The notes under the pieces are model-generated. The model had not been told where the DNA came from. It did not search any database and saw nothing but the letters and a program-made list of their open reading frames with translations. From positions 21,278,501 through 21,342,500 of the forward strand of contig AP031351.1 of the NCBI GenBank assembly GCA_037833965.1: a DNA stretch of 64,000 nucleotides, given 5' to 3'. This document shows, one piece after another, positions 1-11,013 of this stretch; the first letter of the stretch is position 1; every line of letters starts with the position of its first letter. The stretch comes from Marchantia polymorpha subsp. ruderalis (taxonomy: Eukaryota; Streptophyta; Marchantiopsida; Marchantiales; Marchantiaceae). The position numbers were made by a program, and so were the translations under genes.

Positions 1-2300
1 GCAGTTGAGATGTCTAGGAATTTAGAGTGAATAAAGAGACCCAAGGCTCTTTCCTTGGGGGACTTTTTTGTCAATTGCCTTGTTTTGACTATCAACCTTT
101 ATCTATCGTATGCGTCCGTGAAATTATGTGTGGCTGTCACCCTGCATGATGTGCTTCAGTTTGTCAAAATTATCGCATCTGAAGCTGCGAGTGTCTGAAA
201 TGTTCCGAGTGTGCATGAAGCTATTCAGTTCAAATTCGAGTATTCGGAGCAGTAGGCTTAGAACGAGCAATTCTAGAAAGTTTTTCCCCTAAATTCTAAG
301 TGCGGGATCGAATGCGATTCCCGCAGGCTTTGATTGGACAAATTTTAGGTTGTGTGTGTGATTATACTTTGATCTTTGGACCTTCGGCCATATTCGAGCA
401 GTGTATTTTGGGAGTGACATGTGCTTGAGAAGTACAACTCTTCAATAAAATGTTAACTAGTGACAATACTTGAATCTTTGTCGTTGTTTCTTTCCATGTG
501 GAAACGAATCTTTACCATTATGCTCCATAGTGGTATTTGTTTGGTATCATTTGGCATTGAAACTGCCAATTTCTAGTAATTATTTGAGATGTACATAGTT
601 ACGTCTGGATTCTGTCTCCAAAAGTTTCACTCTCCTAGAAATTTTACCAAGAATGATTCATTGATGATTACTTAAGATTTGTGTGAGATATACTCACACA
701 CAATTGTGAATTATTTACAAATTTAGAGTTAGAAAGTTCAAATTGAGACTTAGACTCAAACACAAGCTGATGTATTTGTTGAGATTAACTCATGACTTTT
801 CAAATCTGGCAAATGCCAAGTTTGCCCAAATTAAGATAATTTTGGCAAATTTTTTTACTTGATTTTGAATTTTTTGGTAGTAATTCTATAATTTCACTAA
901 TATTTGTCTAATGGCTTGGCAATTATTGTTTTAAGCGTTTCAAATTGCTTTGTATACATAATACTTGCCAAGGAAAAGCTCATCAAGATGGTGCAGAAAT
1001 AATCTTTTTCCCATTTGATGATGGAGAAGTCGCTAACTTTCATAGTAAAAACAAATGACAAGTCAATTCGGTTGGCTTTTCGATGATGATAGAGTTCAGA
1101 CGATGTTAAAAATTTTGGATGCAGATAGAAATTTGACGGTTGATTTAAATTCAATAAAAGACATGATATTTGTTGTGGTAGATGTGATTTAGTTGCACAA
1201 ATTTGAATGAGGCGCATTGTAGGCAAGCGGCATGGAGAGTAAATTCTCAAGCGCGCTAACATGCGAAGTTTGATGCACCGGCGCGACTAGGTGTGCAAAT
1301 TGGATCAACCAAGAAGGTGAGCGACTATAGGTGAGCGATTTTGGTTGAGTGACAACAAGCGACAATTTTTACAAAACAAACAAGGATATATGCGCAAGCA
1401 CTGTCAATCAAATCAAGCGGAAGTTAGAGGCAAGATTTGACAAAAAAATTCTTCAAAATTTAACAAGCAATTGAGCACAAGTGCAAGTGCAGACATGCGC
1501 AAACACACACAAATCACACGTACAGTGCGTACACAAAGCACGGACGGGTTGAGCAACAAATCAAAGTGAAAAATGTGTTCAAAAAACGAAAGCACATTGA
1601 ATCGCAACTAAACATTGAATAGACGCATGATTCGCGAGGCCAAACAAAGCTCGCGCATAGCCAATCATGAGAAGCTAAGCAAAGAACAAAACCCGACACC
1701 CGACATCTGCATAGTGGATCAAAACTGGCCAAGTTTTGATTTTTGCAAACAAGCCACGTAGGCGACGGACGACGAGGATCCAACACGTGATGGATCTAGG
1801 TCGAGCAGTGTGGTGCGGTCAAATTGCTAGTTGACATATGATGCAGATGACATGCGGGACACGCCACGTAGACGCTGACAAGATATTTGGCACGTAGAGT
1901 ACGTGGTAGGTGTGTAGGACCCGCGTCCAATCGCCATGTGGCAATACATGCGGCACAGACAGGTCTCATGTGCATCCACATAGACTTAAACGCGGTGGGC
2001 AACAAGGCTCGGACAGGCGGCAAGAAGATGCGGGCTGGTCAAACAATTTGAATAGTTCGGGTAGACGCATACAAATTTGGATATGTTTTGAAAGATTATG
2101 TGCAAATTTTGGACATATTATGTCTGAATAATCAGTTTGTTTATTACATTACAACCTTTCATAAAAAATTTGATTCAATAGAATCTTTGTTAGAATATAA
2201 ACAAATTGAGTATCCTTGGAAAACTTTTGACGCGATTAGTGTATCTAAGTACATTTAGGTAACAAATGACAAGGAAGGAGAAAATTGTCGTGAAAAATTT
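1..2300. other. AT-rich region without a recognisable gene
   Basis: I see no gene here. All open frames are short (at most about 120 codons) and none reads like a known family. A transcript from beyond the left edge could end here, since there is an AATAAA-like signal near 445, but no coding sequence supports that. The stretch from about 1200 to 2050 is richer in GC than its flanks and might be the leader or LTR of the decayed copia element whose gag follows, but I could not find a matching LTR copy or a primer binding site. Confidence 0.4.
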
Positions 2301-2329
2301 GATGAATATTTTTTTTTTTGGAGATAGAG

Positions 2330-3175
2330 ATGACGTCTAGAGGGATTTGACGATTGGGTTATGACATCGTATCATTCGATGGCCAAAATGATTGCTTGCT
2401 TTATCAAAAACTAGTAAATGGGAATTTAAAGATCATGAGTCTCATTATGTTGGTGAGAAAGTGATTTGTTTACATTAGCAACATCAAATGGAGTAATTCA
2501 CCTTGGAGCAAGCGGTGTACATGATGATGATGCCCCTATGACCTTTAGTTATGAAGCAGGTCGAGGAGTATGCTGAGGTTTCACAACTGTTTGACGCTCT
2601 TCAGTGACGATTTCATAAGAAAAAACTATCAAACGTGACGTACACCTACATCAAATAGCTTAAGTTTATGATGAGGTCCGAAACTAGGATCTAAGATCAC
2701 ATTTTTGATTGAGATGATCTTGTGATAGACAAAAAGAGTATCAAAATCTAAACGCAAAAAGGCTTTACATCTTTTTAGCTTGGTGCCTTCTTCCTACCAA
2801 ACACTATGAAAGATCCTTTTTATCATGATACAAAAGCTATAACTTACAACAAGGTTGTAAATGCTATCTTGGCAAACGAGGTGGAACAAGAGATGTTGTC
2901 ATCATCTTGTCTACTCACTTTCAAGACCGCAGTGATTGTAATACAAGGTCAGACACATTCAAGGGGTGTCAACAATTGGCGGAATGCTAGATCAAAGATC
3001 TAGCAATACAAACCGTGAGAGGAAGAAAATCGAGTCTAAGGATAAGGTCTATGTCAAAAAGACGGTAACATCTTGGAGATGTGGCAAGAGTAGCCACATC
3101 AAGAAGTATTGCTGGATGAAGGTCAAAGGTGCTACTTCTTCTCTAGTAGCAAACATATGGAACTGTGTTTTATGA
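2330..3175 (+). pseudogene. Decayed Ty1/copia gag with zinc knuckle
   Basis: Reading the plus strand with several frame changes gives a copia-type gag. A segment near 2775-2810 reads LVPSSYQTL, like the usual gag phrase. It is followed in another frame by a helix-rich piece (2806-2960, with NKVVNAILANEVEQEML) and then a CCHC zinc knuckle at about 3070-3115 (RCGKSSHIKKYCW). The first knuckle cysteine is replaced by serine. At least one frameshift and several in-frame stops break it. The matching protease and integrase are not found directly downstream, because hAT and gypsy insertions follow. It may be the 5' end of the copia relic that resumes after 13.4 kb, but that link is inference. Confidence 0.7.
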
Positions 3176-3289
3176 TCTTTTGATTTGTGGTGATCTTGTT
3201 TATTGTTCACCTGTTGATTCGAGCTGCATCAACGCCGAGCTTTTTCAACCATCAAACAAACATGCTATTGCGTTTGAAACTTGCGTGTT

Positions 3290-4980
3290 GTGTAAACTGA
3301 TGCGCATTGAACACAATGACCGAGCCGGTCTCGACCTTGCCCGCCGCAAGTCAAGACCGTTTGTGTGAATGTACTCGTTTAGCGGACTTGTGATTGCGTT
3401 CATTAGCGCTAGCCTAAGTCGGCATCTTGTGAATGGCCAAGAGCGGCTTTTTCAGATGTGGGTACAATGAGTCGTCAGCTTACGCTCACATGTGTTGCGG
3501 CATGAAGAATACATCGGCAAAATTGTCGTCATTATTTGTGACACAAAAGGTGCAGAGGCCAAACTCGGACTACATTGTTCTATTCAACATGACGTCGGCA
3601 GCGGCTATCCGCTTGATTGCCGTTTTGCAAGATGATCAAGTCGTTCAAATTGAGGAAAGCCTTCATGTGCATCTTGGATAGATTATTGCGGAGGTCGTCG
3701 AATAGAGGGTCGGTGAGAAAAGCCAAAGCGTGGACTTGCGAGAAGATTATCTTGATGCAATGGCAAACCAATGCATACATTTTTTTGACATCGGCACTGC
3801 TAAGCCTAGATCGGTCCTTACATCTGGCGGCAACAAGTGATGTGCAACCGCTAGGAAGCAAACATAGACGCTCAAAAATGTCAACTCGTCACCCTTCAAG
3901 TACGACAGACAAGAGCATATAATACTAAATAGCACTTCCATGGATGCGACATCCTTCCAGAACGCTACTAACAAGATCAGATCCCTGAGTTCATCAAAAA
4001 GATCAATGTCTAACTCGCTCGACATTGTCAGATCAATGTCAACGCTTGTTTCGGTTGGCACCTGGCATATCGCCGTCCGCACCTAGTTCAAGGGCTTAAC
4101 GGCTTCTCGGACCATTTCTCAACACATTTTTGTGAACACAATAAGCACGAGCGTGCTTCCATACTTCTCCAAGCATATTTTATCGAGCTGCTGCTAAACC
4201 TGATGCGTCATCAAACGCCTTTTACAAGAAAGACGATATGCTTGATAATGCACTTGCCACCAAGATTTCTATTACCAAATCCATGCACAGATTGTGCAAT
4301 GCATGCGGTGAGCAGCCAAACACAAACAAAAATCCGTTGTCCTAGATACAAAGACGACTTAGTTTGATCATGACAGACAGCGGATCAAATTAGAATGTAA
4401 ACATCGGCGCTCCGACAAAATGCTCATTCAACGTGACAACATGCTGCGTCGTTATTACCATCATCGGAAGTGACAACGTGGTGAACAAAGCCATGTGCAA
4501 GTTTGTGAATCGTAAGTAGCAGGCGGCGCGTGCAGTCGATTAGCTTTTTATACAAAGTTTCAACACTCTCCCGACGAAGCTTCATTGATCAATGTTCTAA
4601 AAAAAACACCATCGGTCCGTACGCCATCATGTTTATGATCTACTACGCCTGAACGTTTGTGGCGCTGTTCAAGGTCAAGCAGATCATGAGGAACTACATC
4701 AGGTTACACACAACTTCAGCCATAACGTTCTCATACTCTAAGCGCAACAGGTTGTCGCCAGTCGATTCTGTGGAAGGGACGTGGAAGGTGCCATGCAGAG
4801 CGTGACAAGAATCTTGCCACATATTATGCTCAAAGGCCTTAAACTGCATCGTCGTTTGATGAATGACGCGAGCGAACAATTTGCATAGACGCTCGTGCTC
4901 TTCCTTTGTCAAATAGTCAAAATGAGCATGCTCACTGCTAAACGTGGACAACGAGACCATGATCGTGATTCTGAACAATG
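3290..4980 (-). pseudogene. Decayed hAT-family transposase
   Basis: On the minus strand the order of pieces from 4980 down to about 3290 follows a plant hAT transposase. A segment at 4978-4694 has FEHNMWQDSCHALHGTFHVP, like the conserved start of the catalytic domain. Around 4330-4265 there is FGCSPHALHNLCMDL, matching the GC.AHALNLL.KD block. Then comes FWKDVASMEVLF and a GDELTFLSVYVCFLAVAHHL helix (4070-3860), then VHALAFLTDPLFDDLRNNL (about 3760-3690). Finally a HATC-like dimerisation segment lies near 3410-3300, with VHSHKRS, a stop, then LAAGKVE. Stops and frameshifts separate the pieces, so it cannot encode an enzyme. An N-terminal BED zinc finger is not visible; the gypsy insertion begins 150 bp beyond the first recognisable piece. 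The family is assigned from motif order alone. Confidence 0.7.
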
Positions 4981-5130
4981 AATGTTTTTATCACATGTGG
5001 TACATTATAGAGATGTACTTTCTCACACTCAGACGGCTTCATTTTTATTGGAAATGGAAGATCATGTAAAACTGATGATGTTGGACTTTACAAGACCTTT
5101 TATCATTTATCAAAATATTCTCTCGTGTTC

Positions 5131-5988
5131 TGCAACCTCCGGGCTGACTCTCACTCAGGTTTACCTCTGATGGCTTTGTGGTAGCGCATCATGGTTCTAG
5201 AAGACTAAGATTCATACTCTCACTCATGTCCCAAACACCTTCTCTTACAAACTCTCATGTATCACTCCAACTCACACACAACTCTCCTCACATCACCCTC
5301 TTCACATAAATGCAAACACACGTCGATACTCCAAGATACTCAAAAACTTCACTCCTTCATTACTGAAACAAGTCCTCACACATGACTCTCCAAACTTGCT
5401 TGAGAGGTGCTACTCTACCTCTCTATTTATACTACTTGAGAAGTTACCATAGTAACATGTGGTAATTTCTCCTAACTTACTTTTACCTAGGTAAGTTTGA
5501 CTAACCTTCTCTACGTGGCAACATGCCATTGGCCTACCTAAACCTTCTAGAAGCTTCCGGAATCCAAGGTTGAGGTGGCGACATGCCATTGGAAGCTTTT
5601 AAACTTCTACAAGCTTCCTAGCCACTAAGTCAACATTAGACTTAGTCTAGCCAATCATCTTTCATACATTTAGTCAAACCAATCAAATCCAAGCTTCTAG
5701 TCAAATATCTAATCCCTTGGAATCTAGAACTTTTGTATAAGACAAAATAGAAGTGCTCACTCCTTGTAAAAGACAAAATAGAAGTGCTCACTCCATTCTT
5801 CTAGAACTCCGCTAATTATTCCGCCAACTATAGACATTGTAGCTAAACTTAGTCATGACTAGATAAACTTAGTTATAACTAACTAGTTTAGTCATAACTA
5901 GCTAGTCTTAGCTATGCCTTGGCTAATCATCCTTATTCCCTTGACCACTTCTAAGACTTAGTACATATGTGCAACACCCGGTCTTACA
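5131..5988 (-). repeat. 3' LTR of the gypsy element
   Basis: In element orientation this 858-bp repeat starts TGTAAGACCGGG and ends GGAGGTTGCA. It matches 12135-12992 over its whole length by eye. It contains a TATAAATAGA motif (complement of 5422-5431) and an internal 31-bp tandem duplication (5733-5763 and 5764-5794, one mismatch). Confidence 0.97.
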
Positions 5989-6002
5989 TTTACCCCCGGA
6001 CC
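5989..6002 (-). other. Polypurine tract of the gypsy element
   Basis: Directly next to the 3' LTR the minus strand reads GGTCCGGGGGTAAA. The run is mostly purine but is interrupted by pyrimidines, so it is a modest polypurine tract. Its position is where plus-strand DNA synthesis is normally primed in LTR elements. Confidence 0.55.
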
Positions 6003-6011
6003 AAGATTTCA

Positions 6012-9000
6012 CTACGCCCTCGGAGTGAAAGAATCTGATCTTCGATGGAATAACTTCAACTTGTCGTGGTTGACTCGATCGAAGTGACGTCCTCCTAACT
6101 CCTTGATGTCATAAGTGAAATTTCCCCACACCTTCTCAACTATGAAAGGTCCAAAATACTTAGGAAGAAACTTTTTCCTAGCTCTCTTGTATCTAATTGC
6201 ATCAAAGAGCATCACCCAATCACCTTCCTTGAACGGCTTCAATTTCTGGTTTCCACTTCGTTTGTCGTGATACTTCTTCTGCAACTGTTGAGCCCGCTCC
6301 ACTCGTACCATGGCTAATGCTCGAGCTTCCTCCAACTCCATCAATTGTTGTTGGCGAGACTTGATGGCTTCTGCTCCATTTGATTTCTTCAACCTTTGCT
6401 GGATTGTTGTGAATGTTGTCAAGTCAAACTGTATGGGAAGTTTTGACTCAACTCCATACACCATCCGAAAAGGTGAGTATCCAGTAGATGTCTTCCATGT
6501 TGTGCGATACTCCCATAAGATAGCATGGAGCCTCTTGTCCCAATTGTGTTTACTCCCGTCCATGTCTGCATCCTTGGCCAACATCATACACAAAGTGTAG
6601 TTGGTCCGCTCCGCCAACCCATTAGCGTTAGGTTTGTAGGAAGTGGTCACTCGAGCCTTGATGGAAAAGTGCTCCAACATGGCTTGAATCATACTTCCCA
6701 CAAATTCTCCTCCTCTATCTGATACTAACTCCAATGGACAACCAAATCGAGTAATGATTCTCTCATATAAAAATCTACCAACCTCCTTCTCATTAGTAGA
6801 TTTAAGTGGTCTTGCCTCTACCCACTTCGTAAGATAATCTGTAGCTATCACAATGAACTTATTCCCTCGAGGAGTAAGATTCAAAGGACCTACAAAATCT
6901 ATTCCCCACTTTTCAAAAGGACCTAACACTGGTACAGAAATCATAGGAGGGGTTTTCATGGACTTTTTAGCAAAAGCTTGACACACATCACAACTTTTGC
7001 AATATTCCACACAATCCTTAAAAATACCCTTCCAATGATAACCAGCATCAAGAATTTTGAAGGCAGTTACCTTCCCCGCAAAATGTCCTCCACATACTGC
7101 ACCATCATGAAACTCCTTCATGAGTTGTAGTGCCTCTCCTCTCCCAACCGCCCTTCGTAGAAGTCCGTCAGCTCCTTGATGAAAAAGTACCTTCTCCATG
7201 ATCATATAAGGTTGACATCTCTTCACTAATGCATTTTTCTCCCTTTGATGCATTCCTTGAGGAAACTCTCCTCTAGAGATGAAATCCCAAATTTCCTTGT
7301 ACTCCTCCGGTACTGTTGTCACCGTGTCCATGACTAGCAAGTCCTCATCCGGAAAGGTGTCATCTACTGACTGATCTCCTCCATCATCATATGCTCTCGA
7401 CATCAAATCCGCATTAGCATGCTTCTTTCCAGGTCTATCCTCAATGGTATAATCAAACTCTGCTAGTAGTAGCTTCCATCTAGCTATCCTCCCTTCAGCA
7501 TTAGGCTTGTTGAAAATGTATTTCAAAGCCTTATGATCAGTCACTATAGTGAATCTCCCACCCAACAAATAATGTCGAAACTTCTTAAGTGAGAAGATTA
7601 CAGCTAACGCCTCTCTCTCTGTCACTGAGTAGTTCTTCTCCGCTTGAACCATTTGTCTACTAGCATAGGCAATTGGATGATCATGCTTTTCATCATCTAA
7701 TTGACTCAAGGTGCATCCTACAGCAATATTTGATGCATCTGTGTAGAGAATGAAAGGTTTACCCCAATCCGGTTTCGCCAAAATTGGAGCCGTCACCAAC
7801 GCCTTCTTGAGAACTTCGAACGCCGTCTTTGCAGCTTCATCCTTGAAAATGAGTTCGTACTCCACTCCCTTCTTCATGTAATTTGTCAAGGCATGAGCTT
7901 TGTTGGAGAAGGACAAGATGAACCGTCGATAGTACCCCACCATACCAAGGAATTGCCTCAACTTGGTTAAAGTCGCCGGAAAAGGTAACTCCATGATCCG
8001 TGTCACCTTCTCTGGGTCCACCGCTATACCATTCTTGGAGATGATATGCCCCAACAATAGGCCTTCCTCACATCCAAAAATGCATTTTTCTGGATTGAGT
8101 GAAGCCTTAGCTTCCTCCAGCCGTTGAAGTATTTTGATCAAATGATCAAAATGATCCGCTTTCCTCCCGTAAACACAAAAATCATCTATGAAATCCCTTA
8201 CAAACTTTCCAATGAAAGGTTCAAACACTCTATTCATGAACCTTTGAAAAGTGGCAGGAGCATTACATAGACCAAACGGCATCACTCTAAAAGCGAAGGT
8301 TCCCCATGGAGTAGTAAAAGTTGTTTTGAGTTGGTCTTCTAAGGCAATTTGGATTTGGTTATAGCCACTATAACCATCTCCAAAACTATACCACTCATGG
8401 CCAGCAACCTCCTCTAGAATCTCATCTATGAAAGGCAAGGGATAGTAGTCTTTCTTTGTGACAGCATTCAACTTTTTGTAATCTACGCACACTCGTAGCT
8501 TACCATTCTTCTTCTTCACTATCACAATTGGAGACACCCATTCAGAATTTTCTACCTCGTAGATGAAGCCAGCCTCCTTGAGCTTGTCGATCTCCTCCTT
8601 CACCACAAGAGCCGTAGGTGGATTTATTCGGCGTTGCTTTTGCCGAATAGGACGAGCTTTCTCCTCCAACTCGATGCGATGAGTCTCCAACGTCACATGC
8701 TTAAGATCCTTGTAACTAAAGGCAAAAACATGAATATATTTGCGAAATATATCCAGAAACTTTGCCTTTTCCTCCTTGGTAACCTTGGGACCAAACCTGA
8801 GAGTGGACAGTCGTCGACACACCTCCTCTTCGCTCATCTCCACTTTGTCAGGATCTTTCTTCACTCCAGGCCTAGGCAACAACTCCATGGCAGCAATGAC
8901 TTGTACTTGAACATTATCATCAGAAGAGTACTCCGATGATGTTTCTTGATCAGAAGTTGAGATGTCTGTGTCAACTTCTGAAAAGCTACCACTCTCTTCA

Positions 9001-10784
9001 CTCTCAGATTCCCAATACTCGTCAGTTGGTCTATCTGAGTCAGTGGTGGATTCCCCTCCTCTCGTCAAAGGAACCTTAACTCGATGGTTCTTTGGGCCTA
9101 TCCTCAAATAGCCCTTGTGCCATCGGTCCGTAGTCCTTACCGCCCTCAACCAAGGACGTCCCAACAGCAAGTCGTAGCTAGCTTCCTTGAGAATTTGGAA
9201 GGAAAGCAAAGTTTGCACTCCCCTCACACTAACCACAACTTTGTCTACCACCCCCAGTGGTCTTACCTTCTGTTTGTTGGCCATACCAACAATTATGCTA
9301 GAAGGTCTAGAAGGTTGCATACCCAACTTCTGCATCAACCTCTCAGACATGGCATTCACAGCCGATCCACCATCAACCAACACATCTGATACATCATGTC
9401 CATTGATCCTCACTTCGATCTTTGAAGCATGTGTACATACCTCCGAAGCAGCCGCATCCACCACCCCAACTCCCACATTGGTCATGTGAGCCTTCCCCTT
9501 AGATTTCCGCTTCTTGGTCCTTGTGGAGATAAGACCTCCTCTTAACTCCTTCCGAATGGCTGGATTCAAGGCAATCAGCTGACCAACTGTTATATTGGCC
9601 TTCTGATTTCCTACATCCTCCACCACGTCATACTTAGCTTGAGAAGATGAAATGGAAAAGTCATCCATGCCCAACTTCTTCCTTGGTACTCTTGGTTGAC
9701 TCACTCCACTTGACCGTGTACTTCGACTTGGCGTGTCCTCCATGAAAATCGACTCGTCCGCAAATCGGGCCCGCTTCTTCTCATGAGCAAGGATATCCAC
9801 TTTCGATTTTGAGCTCTCCCCTTTCTCAAAAGTGCATTGATGAGGGAATACATCAATGGATGCTACTCCCTTATCCTTGGCTTGTTGCGTGGCCGGTGCA
9901 TTGTTGTTGTGCCGAACTCCATCATGTTGTCGAGGGTTAGGACAATTTCTCTGAAAATGAGGACCTCCACAAGAAAAGCAAGAAACCGCAAAGTTTCCTG
10001 AAGGTGGATTTCCTCTTGGAGGATAATTTCCATACCCCCTAGAGCCTCCTACTACGTTCTGATTCCTCTTCTCCCACAACTGTACTACATTGATCTTGAG
10101 ATCTGCTAGAGTCTCCGTGATAGATTTCAACTCATTTTGAAAATCCACACTAGGATTCGCTATCGTGGATGAAGTAGAAGTGTTTGAAACAATAGACCTT
10201 CCTACAACCGGTGGAGCTACTTCTCTAGCCACCAAGCTAGAATCATCATCTTCTAAGCTCTCCTCCATTCTAATAGCAATTCGAATGGCTTCAGCCTTAG
10301 AAGAGGGCTTCTCGTATCTCACCTTACTTCGAATCTCTGGTCTCAAACCTCCAACGAAGTTCTTCATGAGCATCGCCCTTATCCCCACCATTGTAGCATC
10401 CACTTCGTCTCCGCCCTTCCTCAACACCACGTGGAATCTAGATTCCAACTTCTCGGTTCTCTCCACATAGGTCCTCACCTTCTCGTTCTCTCCTTGTTTC
10501 AAGAAGGTGACCTCACACATCAACTTTTCATAACTTTCACTGGGAAGAAAGTTTTCGATCAGGTTCTCCGTTAATGTCTCCCACGTGTCGTCCTCCGAAT
10601 GCTCCCTCTTGTACTCCTTGTACCACTTGAGAGCAGAATCCTCCAAGAAATCCGGCAAAAGCATAGCCCACTCGTCTTTCTTCCTCTCATTGTTTCCTAT
10701 GCAAGCCCTCTTGAAGTCCCTAACAAAAGCTTCTACATCCTCATTCTCCCTCCCATAAAATACCGGAAGCTTCCCCATTTCCAA
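6012..10784 (-). CDS. Gypsy gag-pol polyprotein, 1590 aa, intact
   Basis: One uninterrupted frame encodes capsid and enzymes. Residues about 5-180 are a retrotransposon gag domain starting MEMGKLPVFY. A CCHC knuckle follows at 269-281 (CFSCGGPHFQRNC). The aspartic protease has the active site VLVDGGSAVN at 468-477, with DGG in place of the usual DTG or DSG, and LLLGRPWL near 540. A Ser/Asp/Glu-rich linker spans about 575-625. Reverse transcriptase spans about 700-960 with FIDDF (865-869) at the catalytic site. RNase H follows with YTDAS near 1014. Integrase has an H-C-C zinc region (CKSCDVC), WGIDFVGP, SDRGGEF and NGLAERTNY, holding the D,D,E residues. The C-terminus has a GPF/Y-like segment (FLPKYFGPFIVEKV) and no chromodomain. 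A single frame without a gag-pol frameshift means gag excess must come from processing or another route. Confidence 0.96.
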   Translation of the reverse strand: MEMGKLPVFYGRENEDVEAFVRDFKRACIGNNERKKDEWAMLLPDFLEDSALKWYKEYKREHSEDDTWETLTENLIENFLPSESYEKLMCEVTFLKQGENEKVRTYVERTEKLESRFHVVLRKGGDEVDATMVGIRAMLMKNFVGGLRPEIRSKVRYEKPSSKAEAIRIAIRMEESLEDDDSSLVAREVAPPVVGRSIVSNTSTSSTIANPSVDFQNELKSITETLADLKINVVQLWEKRNQNVVGGSRGYGNYPPRGNPPSGNFAVSCFSCGGPHFQRNCPNPRQHDGVRHNNNAPATQQAKDKGVASIDVFPHQCTFEKGESSKSKVDILAHEKKRARFADESIFMEDTPSRSTRSSGVSQPRVPRKKLGMDDFSISSSQAKYDVVEDVGNQKANITVGQLIALNPAIRKELRGGLISTRTKKRKSKGKAHMTNVGVGVVDAAASEVCTHASKIEVRINGHDVSDVLVDGGSAVNAMSERLMQKLGMQPSRPSSIIVGMANKQKVRPLGVVDKVVVSVRGVQTLLSFQILKEASYDLLLGRPWLRAVRTTDRWHKGYLRIGPKNHRVKVPLTRGGESTTDSDRPTDEYWESESEESGSFSEVDTDISTSDQETSSEYSSDDNVQVQVIAAMELLPRPGVKKDPDKVEMSEEEVCRRLSTLRFGPKVTKEEKAKFLDIFRKYIHVFAFSYKDLKHVTLETHRIELEEKARPIRQKQRRINPPTALVVKEEIDKLKEAGFIYEVENSEWVSPIVIVKKKNGKLRVCVDYKKLNAVTKKDYYPLPFIDEILEEVAGHEWYSFGDGYSGYNQIQIALEDQLKTTFTTPWGTFAFRVMPFGLCNAPATFQRFMNRVFEPFIGKFVRDFIDDFCVYGRKADHFDHLIKILQRLEEAKASLNPEKCIFGCEEGLLLGHIISKNGIAVDPEKVTRIMELPFPATLTKLRQFLGMVGYYRRFILSFSNKAHALTNYMKKGVEYELIFKDEAAKTAFEVLKKALVTAPILAKPDWGKPFILYTDASNIAVGCTLSQLDDEKHDHPIAYASRQMVQAEKNYSVTEREALAVIFSLKKFRHYLLGGRFTIVTDHKALKYIFNKPNAEGRIARWKLLLAEFDYTIEDRPGKKHANADLMSRAYDDGGDQSVDDTFPDEDLLVMDTVTTVPEEYKEIWDFISRGEFPQGMHQREKNALVKRCQPYMIMEKVLFHQGADGLLRRAVGRGEALQLMKEFHDGAVCGGHFAGKVTAFKILDAGYHWKGIFKDCVEYCKSCDVCQAFAKKSMKTPPMISVPVLGPFEKWGIDFVGPLNLTPRGNKFIVIATDYLTKWVEARPLKSTNEKEVGRFLYERIITRFGCPLELVSDRGGEFVGSMIQAMLEHFSIKARVTTSYKPNANGLAERTNYTLCMMLAKDADMDGSKHNWDKRLHAILWEYRTTWKTSTGYSPFRMVYGVESKLPIQFDLTTFTTIQQRLKKSNGAEAIKSRQQQLMELEEARALAMVRVERAQQLQKKYHDKRSGNQKLKPFKEGDWVMLFDAIRYKRARKKFLPKYFGPFIVEKVWGNFTYDIKELGGRHFDRVNHDKLKLFHRRSDSFTPRA

Positions 10785-10786
10785 CT

Positions 10787-10788
<2 letters not shown>

Positions 10789-10821
<33 letters not shown>
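10789..10821. repeat. 33-nt poly(T) run (poly(A) in the element's sense)
   Basis: A pure run of 33 T on the plus strand becomes A33 in the element's RNA, ending only a few bases before the gag-pol ATG (10782-10784). It lies between the small upstream ORF and gag. It is too long to be a chance run. It might be a captured A tail, a slippage-expanded tract, or a leader element. Confidence 0.9.
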
Positions 10822-11013
10822 CTATTGGAAATTTATATGGGGCTTCCTAATACAATATAAACAACACTAACTCCATCCTTGAGTAATTCATCAAAGGAAA
10901 CACAAAAGGAATTGGTTGTTCCAAGATAGCCAAAGCTCTCTCCTCTCCTAGGCATACGATGAGTCTTACCCTCATCATCATCTTCTCCATCATTCGAATG
11001 ATGATCTCCATCT

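Noticed and set aside
1796..2131. Overlapping short frames in a GC-richer patch
   Set aside because: They are open on both strands without any family likeness; the patch is probably part of an eroded element.
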